From Spirodela intermedia (Eukaryota > Streptophyta > Magnoliopsida > Alismatales > Araceae), in the NCBI GenBank assembly GCA_902729315.2, contig LR746272.1, forward strand, positions 3,196,035 through 3,260,034: a stretch of 64,000 nucleotides of DNA. Direction: 5' to 3'. The notes under the pieces are model-generated. The model saw nothing but the letters and a program-made list of their open reading frames with translations. It did no database searches and was not told the DNA's origin. Below are positions 57,729-64,000 of this stretch, in pieces. The position numbers were made by a program, and so were the translations under genes. Each line of letters begins with the position of its first letter. The first letter of the stretch is position 1.

Positions 57729-60700
57729 ATGGCGCAGGTGATGCCGCCTGAGGCCGTTCAATCGGCGAAGAAGGGGCTCTGGGCAACCTACGTCGTCTTC
57801 GCTTTCTGCTGCGCCCTTGTTTTCGGCTTCTTCAAAGGTCCTCTCTCTCTCTCTCTCTCTTTCTGCCTCATATATCTATATATATAAATATACAGACTTT
57901 TATTTTTCCCTGGAGAAGATTCCGACGGTGTCCAACTGGGCTTCTCTTGTTCTTAGGCCTGCTGATCGGACCCATCGCGGCTCTCGTGCTGATAATCGGG
58001 AACGTCGGGGTGATTGTGGGATTGCTTCCTGCTCATGTCTACTGGACCGTCCTCACTCTCGTCAAGTACTCGCCTTCTTCCCTCTTCCTCCTGTCGCACC
58101 TTACACTTTCATCTCGCATTGCTCCGTAGATTTCGTCGACTGATTGAGGTCGAATTCCTGCGCCAAGCTGGGCTGCCGACCAGAACTCTAAACCTCTCGA
58201 TTCCCCCTCGGATTATTTCAATCCTCACGAGCCCCTAAACCTCCCCACACAAAATGAACGCCGGAAATGACCAGAGGGAGTGCCCGGCATCAATCAACTC
58301 ATAGTTGCCGCTGAAATCCAAGTTCGGACTGTATCATCTTCTCGACAAATCATATTAAACGAGACGTCATTTGGGTGTTCCCAGTTTTGAGGAATGTAAT
58401 CGAAAAACGGATAGAGATGGGCGCTCCATGGGTGATGTCTCTTGGAAGGCATCTTCATCGGGGACTTCAGGAAAAAGCCCTTTTTTAAGTAACTTGTACT
58501 CAATGCAGGGCTTCTAATGCGTTCTTTCCTTTTATGGAATCATGCTGCAGGACCAACCTAGTCAGTGTGGCGCTTAAAGTAGTCCTCCTATTTACACTCC
58601 CCATCGTGTTTATGCTGTGGCTGGCTCTCGGCATTGTTGGGAGCGTCCTTGTGGGGCTCGGCTATGGGTTCGTCGCGCCATGGATGGCCACTTTTGATGC
58701 CTTCCGCCTCGAAGGGGAAAGAAATAAGTTTGTTCACTGCATCGTGGTAAGCCCAGTTCCAGTTTCATTGTCTTAGACGCTGATAGTGCACCCCCACCCC
58801 CCCTGAGATTCATAGTTTTATCTTTGAGATTCTTTCTTGTGATGAATCAAAACCAGGATGGAACTTGGGGAACCATCAAAGGGAGCTGCACAGTTACTCG
58901 TGATTTTGCTGATTTCTGCTACCACTCGGTTCCACTGTACATGAAGGAATTACGGGCGGCGACCGAGGTGCCCCAGCCTCATAAAATCAGGTTTGCCCCT
59001 CTCCTAAGCTTTTCTACCGCCTCCTTTTGGAGCTTTTTCATCATGTTTTTACCAACATCATAAGCAGCACATGCGTGATGCTCTAATTCGGAATAACGGC
59101 GACTGAGACATAAAATTAGAACTCTTAGTTGGGGTGATGGTCGTAGTCGTAGATCATTCCTCATGGCCCAGAGTATTCAGATAAAACCCAGAAAATATCT
59201 GAAACAAATGATTTGAAAATCTTCTTCTTTCCTCCGTCGTCGTAGTTAAATGGCCGCAGGAAGTGCGCCATATAGCATGAAATATCAGCAGAGGTTTTCT
59301 TCTTTCATCAGCCCTGCGGACGACACTTAACAGTAACACGGTAAGAACAGCTGATAATGGATTGGTTCGCATTATGTGGTTCGGTGACCGGAATTCTGAT
59401 CCAGAAGGTGAATAGCCGGACCCTGGCTTCAACTGTGAAATCAGAGTATGCAGGGGGGAGAAGGGCCGTGAAAGGGCTCCATAAGACTCTCTCCATTCGG
59501 TTCCTGGACCAGATTCCAGTTAATGTGCCGAAGTCTGATTCTTGGATGATATCTGATCGATTGCTTTAATTTTTTGACTAGAATCACGGCCATCAGGCAG
59601 GTGTGTGATAATCTAATCAGCCCAAGGCCTCTGCAGCAGCTGAAATTCGGTTTTGTTGGCGATTGTTCGTAGGTTTGTCGACGTGCCTGCATGTATTCTG
59701 GTGGCCATTACGGGAGTCATCGTGGACCTGCCACTTTACACCATAATCGCCGTCGTGAAGAGCCCTTACATGCTCTTCAAGGGATGGCAGAGGCTGATGC
59801 ACGACTTAATAAGTGGTGAAGGGCCCTTTCGCGAGACATCTTGTGTCCCCATCGCTGGTTTGGCCATCCTTTTTTGGCCTCTCGTCGTCGTCGCCTGTGT
59901 CGCGCTGGCTTTCCTGTCGGGCATCTTCTTCGGGCTCTACGGCGCAGTCATCGTGTACCAGGTGAGTGCAGAGGATCTTCTGTGACGACCCTTTGGTCGC
60001 CTTTTCAGAAGCAACAAAAATTTTCTTTCCATCCATCTTCTCTGGCTTCACACCCCTTGGCTCATGCCATGGTTTGCTGCACAGGAAAGGTCCCTTCGCA
60101 GAGGATTAGCCTACGTTGTTGCCACAGTGGCAGAATTTGATGAATACACCAACGATTGGTTGCATCTGAGTGAGGGAACGATATTTCCAAGGTTATATTT
60201 CTTCTTTCCTGTTTCTTGATCAGGTTTATTACACCATATTGACTGCTATATTGGGATTTATTACTGAATACATATATCTTCATTTGTTCTCCCCCGCACT
60301 TGAACCCCAGGCCCCAATACCGGAAGAGAAAAGCATCGAATTCATCAGAGCTATCCATCGGTTCTAGTCTTGCCAAAGGTGGGCGGGTTGGCTCTGGTCC
60401 CATGGAGCCGCCTGCACTACTTGTGCCAAGCCTAGCGCCGTCGAGATCCGTAAGAGAGGTCATACATGAAGTGAAAATGGTGCAGGTGAGCTGAGATTCC
60501 TGGAGAAGGACTCCACTGTATATAGTTTTTATTCAATTCCTTCACGGGTTCAACGTAAAGGAAACGACTTGTTTCCAATGCAACAGATATGGGATGAGCT
60601 GATGACAGGCTTTGAAGTCGGAGGGAAGCAGCTGTTGGATGCAGAGGTAATAACGCTAGCTGATCTCAGCGAGTGGGTCAAGATGAAGGGGAGCAAGGGG

Positions 60701-61445
60701 GGGATCATCGGACTCGGGTTGCCCTCCTACTGCCTGCTGGACACTCTGGTGGAGTCCATCACGGTTGGGGCCTCGGGGATAGTGCTAAGCAACGGGGCCG
60801 AAGTCAACCATCAGAACCGCCCGCAGGACAGGCTCTTGGACTGGTTCTTCCACCCTGTGATGGTCTTGAAGGAGCAGATCAGGGTCATCAATCTGGAGGC
60901 AGGTGAGCTGAGATTCCTGGAGAAGCTGGTCATCTTCGGCAACAACACTCAGCGCATGGAGTCCTGGAACAACGGTTCTGTGGCTCCTCAGGACGCTATG
61001 AGGAACGCCCAAATCCAGGCCATCAGCAGGAGGTATGGACGGCTTTCACATTGCTTGATTTATTTTCCAATCTTTTCATTAAATTTATTCTCTGGGTATA
61101 TATAAATTTTTCCAATGTTTTTGACCGACTTGTAAAGAATTTCCAGCATCCTCTTGCTTTTCTAAAAAATAGATAGAAAAATAAAGCTTGGTACAGCTAC
61201 TGCTCTGCTCTGCTCTGGGGAATGAAGTCAAACTGACAGCCAAAAATATGTGCAGATTGGTGGGCATGACGGGGAGCATATCAAAGTTCCCAACTTACAG
61301 GAGAAGATTCGAACGTGTGGTGAAGGTCCTGATCGCTCATTCACTGGAGAGGGAACCTCCCGGCGCGACCGAAAGGGGAAGCATCCGAGGCTGGGGAAGC
61401 TTACGTGTATCAAAGTCAACGAAAGCAATGCATGCTGAGGTCTAG
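57729..61445 (+). CDS. Multipass membrane protein, uncharacterised At3g27390 family
   Basis: Nine exons: 57729-57837, 57957-58065, 58551-58746, 58857-58990, 59673-59961, 60085-60191, 60311-60485, 60587-61032 and 61256-61445. They total 1755 nt and 584 residues, matching the ~590 of the Arabidopsis relative. The N-terminal half is a string of hydrophobic segments: near 18-40, 40-62, 80-120 and then two or three more between ~190 and 285. They are linked by conserved blocks (SAKKGLW, IGNVGVIVGLLPAHVYW, DGTWGTIKGSCTVTRDFAD, CYHSVPLYMKELR, LFKGWQRLMHDLISGEGPF). Then come ERSLRRGLAYVVATVAEFDE and YTNDWLHLSEGTIFPRPQYR. The C-terminal half is soluble and charged (QIWDELMTGFEVGGKQLL, EWVKMKGSKGGIIGLGLPSY), ending after a basic YRRRFERVVKVL. 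The family is widespread in land plants and its molecular role is not established. All splice sites are GT-AG and phases add up. It converges with the maturase gene about 590 bp downstream. Confidence 0.92.
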
Positions 61446-62037
61446 GGGGCCTCTCATGGCGGCCAATTCTTTGTGCTCCCCTGTAAATAGGTCGAGAAAG
61501 GTTGTAACCTCATCTGTTCATATCAGAGAAGTAGACTCTGCCGATACCCTTGATTCTTTTGGATATTGGGGGACCTCCCAATAGGCTTGATAGTTGAAAT
61601 TCTTCTGTGGACGCATGGATGCTTAGTCTGGCTCCTCTTCTCCAGCATAGATGGAGGAAGGCTTATATCCTTGTTATCTTGCTCCACAGTAACTATGTAC
61701 GTGTTCCAGTGTAGTGTGCATAAACGGCCGCCAACAAACTCAGAAAATTCTCAGATCTTTTTTTTTTCATATCATGTAATATCTTATATGCTTGTGAAAT
61801 GCATGAAGTCTGTCATGTATTTGCCCATAAATTGGTCATGAGAAAAAAATTCGTGGTTTTGACGTCTCTATCATCATACCACTCTTCTTTGTTTTGCATA
61901 AGAAAGTTTCAAGAGAACGAATGTTTAATCCGAAAAACTGAGGTATCCAAGAGAACAGAGAAATGCTTGATCTGTGTGAGTCGCTCACTTCTAAATGAAC
62001 AATGTATGATGATGACCCTGCTGACAATTGTTACTCA
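61446..62037. terminator. Shared 3' intergenic region of two convergent genes
   Basis: About 590 bp between two stop codons facing each other. It holds the 3' untranslated regions of the membrane-protein gene (plus) and the maturase gene (minus). No further coding signal is seen. Confidence 0.55.
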
Positions 62038-64000
62038 CTAGATATCCACAAATGAGGTACAATCAATATCCTGGAGGGAGATTTTACCCAAGTATAGATC
62101 ACCAGCATGCTTTGAACAAAGTGGAAGGCATTTCTTGTTCAAACTTTCATGAACAGCGCCCATCCCTTGGACCCACTTTTCTTCATTTGATGGATCGACA
62201 TTCAGCCGATTCTGCAATAGACGTACACGATAAAGATGCGTATCAGCTCGACCACAGAAATGGGCCACACAGGAACAGGAGGTTTCACATGAAGCTAACT
62301 TGACCAAAATCATGCATAAAGCACCATCCACAGGCTTTGGATCAGACAGCCTCTGATCACCCATCATTTTGATTTCCCTTTCTGTCGGAAAGTATACCTC
62401 TTCCAGACCATCTTTGTTCATAGCTTTAAGATCCTTTGTGTAGTGTTTTATGGCTTCACGTTTAGTTGACTCATGCTTTTCTGCCAATGTGAGGAAACAT
62501 GAAAACCTCAGATGATAGTTGACGACTGTTTTGACCACTCTGAAGTTGCGACAGCAACAGAAGAATTCTAGCCATTTGATTCCGACACCTGCATACCATT
62601 TAATGATGTCCATGTCTTCCAGGGAAATGAGTAACTTGATTGGCCTTGGTCGCCCCTTGTTATTTGTAAACCCAGCCATCTTAACTGCTCTTCTTATGGC
62701 TTCTATCGGCGCATTCACTCTCATGCACAGCCTTCTCAAGTCTTCCACTGTTCTTTCCGCGTATCTGACCTCCTCCTCCTCGTCCTCCTCTTTTTCCATC
62801 TCCTCTTCCTCCTCTCTTCCCTCATCATAACCAACATCACTTTCTCTTCCATCCTCCTCTCCTATGAGCCTGCAAGCGACCTCGGGTTTCATATGTTCAT
62901 TGACCTTGTCTTGAAAGTGATCATAGGCTTGGATAAGTTCTGTTGGCAATTGATCTCGTACTTCTTTCAAATTCAAGAAATCACCAGACGTGAGCGCCCG
63001 GTGCCAGGTCCAAAGCTCCTCTTTTGACTGGAAGAATTCTTTCACCACCTCCTGTGCCCAGTCCCTGAATAATTCCCTGACCTCGGATTCAATCCGGAAG
63101 TCAAACTTGAATTCTCCACATTTTTTCAGCTTCTTGAACACATGGTTCAGTATCTTCAGCCCAAGTTTCTTCCGTATTGTCTCTCGAGCATTCTTCAATT
63201 CCAAAGCTTTCGCCGCCTTCTGCTTGAGGTACTTCTTCCTAGCTCGGATGGCCTTTTCAGACATGGGTGGATGCAGTACTGAAGGCGGCACAGCCTGAAG
63301 CTCCATTCCGATGAAATTCATCTTCTCAGAGACGGCGCTGTGGATTGTGGTATCCAATCTATTCACTTTCAGGTCCAAATTGGACTCCAGGTATCTGATG
63401 ACCCTCTCTTTCACATTCATTGTAAATGTCTTCGATCCGGAAGTGATCACCAGAAGCTCATCAAGATATCTAACAGCATATAGCCTGACCGGATTGTGAA
63501 AAACCGTGCGCCCATCTACTGGGAGGATCCTCGGGTTCTGCCTCTGAACGTGCAACCGGAGGTCCTGAAGGTCGTGGTCCAACCCGTTGAAGTAGATGCT
63601 TAGAAGAATCAAACGGAGGCCGCTCTCCTGCGGAAAGCCCCTCCCCATGTTCAGTCCCCCAAGTTCGATGAGCAGTACTTCTGAGACGAAGAGCCCCTGG
63701 AGGAGACGGGCCAAGCTGGGGTCCTCTATCTTCTCCTCCATTATCGCAATGAGTCTGCGCACATGCCTGAGGCCGAACCGCTCGCTGTGGAGGGCGACGC
63801 GGAACCACCATGTCGGGTTCTCGACGGCGGACTTGAGGTACCTGACGGCAGTGTGGCGGCCCATTCCAGATCTCCCACCGTAGGAGAAGGTACACAGGCG
63901 AGGGTCGTAGATCGCTTCTAAGGTCATGCGGACGGCCTCCATCACGACCTTCAACTTCAGGTTGGGGAGCACGAGGGACTCCCCTTTCACTCGCGATGGA
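62038..64000 (-). CDS. Type II nuclear intron maturase (nMAT3-like), 5' end cut by window
   Basis: A single open frame of more than 650 codons runs from the right window edge to a stop at 62038, so the start and any transit peptide lie outside. Nuclear maturases are imported into mitochondria (some also plastids) and are required for splicing of group II introns. The visible part starts in the reverse-transcriptase-like domain (VLPNLKLKVVMEAVRM, TFSYGGRSGMGRHTAVRYLK, LGGLNMGRGFPQESGL). It continues through the maturase X/thumb region (FTNNKGRPRPIK, YAGVGIKWLEFFCCC, YHLRFSCFLTLAEKH). It ends in the extra C-terminal domain of this subgroup (CLPLCSKHAGDLYLGKISLQ). The place of the catalytic YADD reads YLDE (codons at 63468-63457), so it is probably not an active polymerase. 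An acidic Glu/Asp-rich insert lies at 62856-62767. nMAT4 is the alternative; I favour nMAT3 on overall resemblance. Confidence 0.88.
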   Translation of the reverse strand, partial: PSRVKGESLVLPNLKLKVVMEAVRMTLEAIYDPRLCTFSYGGRSGMGRHTAVRYLKSAVENPTWWFRVALHSERFGLRHVRRLIAIMEEKIEDPSLARLLQGLFVSEVLLIELGGLNMGRGFPQESGLRLILLSIYFNGLDHDLQDLRLHVQRQNPRILPVDGRTVFHNPVRLYAVRYLDELLVITSGSKTFTMNVKERVIRYLESNLDLKVNRLDTTIHSAVSEKMNFIGMELQAVPPSVLHPPMSEKAIRARKKYLKQKAAKALELKNARETIRKKLGLKILNHVFKKLKKCGEFKFDFRIESEVRELFRDWAQEVVKEFFQSKEELWTWHRALTSGDFLNLKEVRDQLPTELIQAYDHFQDKVNEHMKPEVACRLIGEEDGRESDVGYDEGREEEEEMEKEEDEEEEVRYAERTVEDLRRLCMRVNAPIEAIRRAVKMAGFTNNKGRPRPIKLLISLEDMDIIKWYAGVGIKWLEFFCCCRNFRVVKTVVNYHLRFSCFLTLAEKHESTKREAIKHYTKDLKAMNKDGLEEVYFPTEREIKMMGDQRLSDPKPVDGALCMILVKLASCETSCSCVAHFCGRADTHLYRVRLLQNRLNVDPSNEEKWVQGMGAVHESLNKKCLPLCSKHAGDLYLGKISLQDIDCTSFVDI

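Overview
This is nuclear DNA of a flowering plant. The genes have many introns with GT-AG borders. They encode plant-only proteins: a chlorophyll-breakdown reductase, an ICK/KRP cell-cycle inhibitor, an AP2/ERF factor, a GEM-like GRAM protein and a nuclear-encoded group II intron maturase. GC-rich first exons (RCCR, ERF, KRP) embedded in AT-rich intergenic DNA suggest a monocot or an early-diverging angiosperm, but I cannot name the species. There are no bacterial operons, CRISPR arrays, rRNA genes or convincing tRNA genes.

Layout. 1-11.3 kb is AT-rich, gene-free DNA with at least one degraded Copia-type gag remnant on the minus strand, an imperfect inverted repeat and a (AG)45 tract. 11.3-16.2 kb holds two minus-strand genes: red chlorophyll catabolite reductase (2 exons) and a peroxisomal SCP2 protein (4 exons, ending in SKL). 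16.2-26.5 kb is mostly non-coding, with three ~160-bp tandem repeats and a ceramide synthase (LOH2-like) locus whose first and middle exons cannot be recognised. A single-exon ERF109-like factor lies at 26.65-27.5 kb. A 14-exon MIRO GTPase gene fills 30.07-38.55 kb on the minus strand. It is divergently arranged, about 1 kb apart, with a 4-exon GEM-like GRAM gene (39.6-44.9 kb, plus). A 4-exon KRP gene lies at 46.55-47.88 kb (minus). 48-57.7 kb is again gene-poor, with an LTR-like segment and a long purine-rich tract. The right end carries a 9-exon multipass membrane protein of the uncharacterised At3g27390 family (57.7-61.4 kb, plus), tail-to-tail with a type II nuclear maturase (nMAT3-like, minus) that runs off the window edge.

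The genes are unrelated housekeeping or regulatory loci (plastid, peroxisome, mitochondrion, nucleus, membrane) and do not form a pathway cluster. I found no convincing new biological system. The items most worth a second look are the incomplete ceramide synthase, the hexanucleotide-encoded Ala-Thr run inside the KRP protein, the 160-bp tandem array, the degenerate catalytic motif and acidic insert of the maturase, and the conserved but uncharacterised membrane protein. Exon borders were assigned by eye from GT-AG sites, reading frame and family similarity. For all seven multi-exon genes reconstructed in full the exon lengths sum to an intact reading frame.
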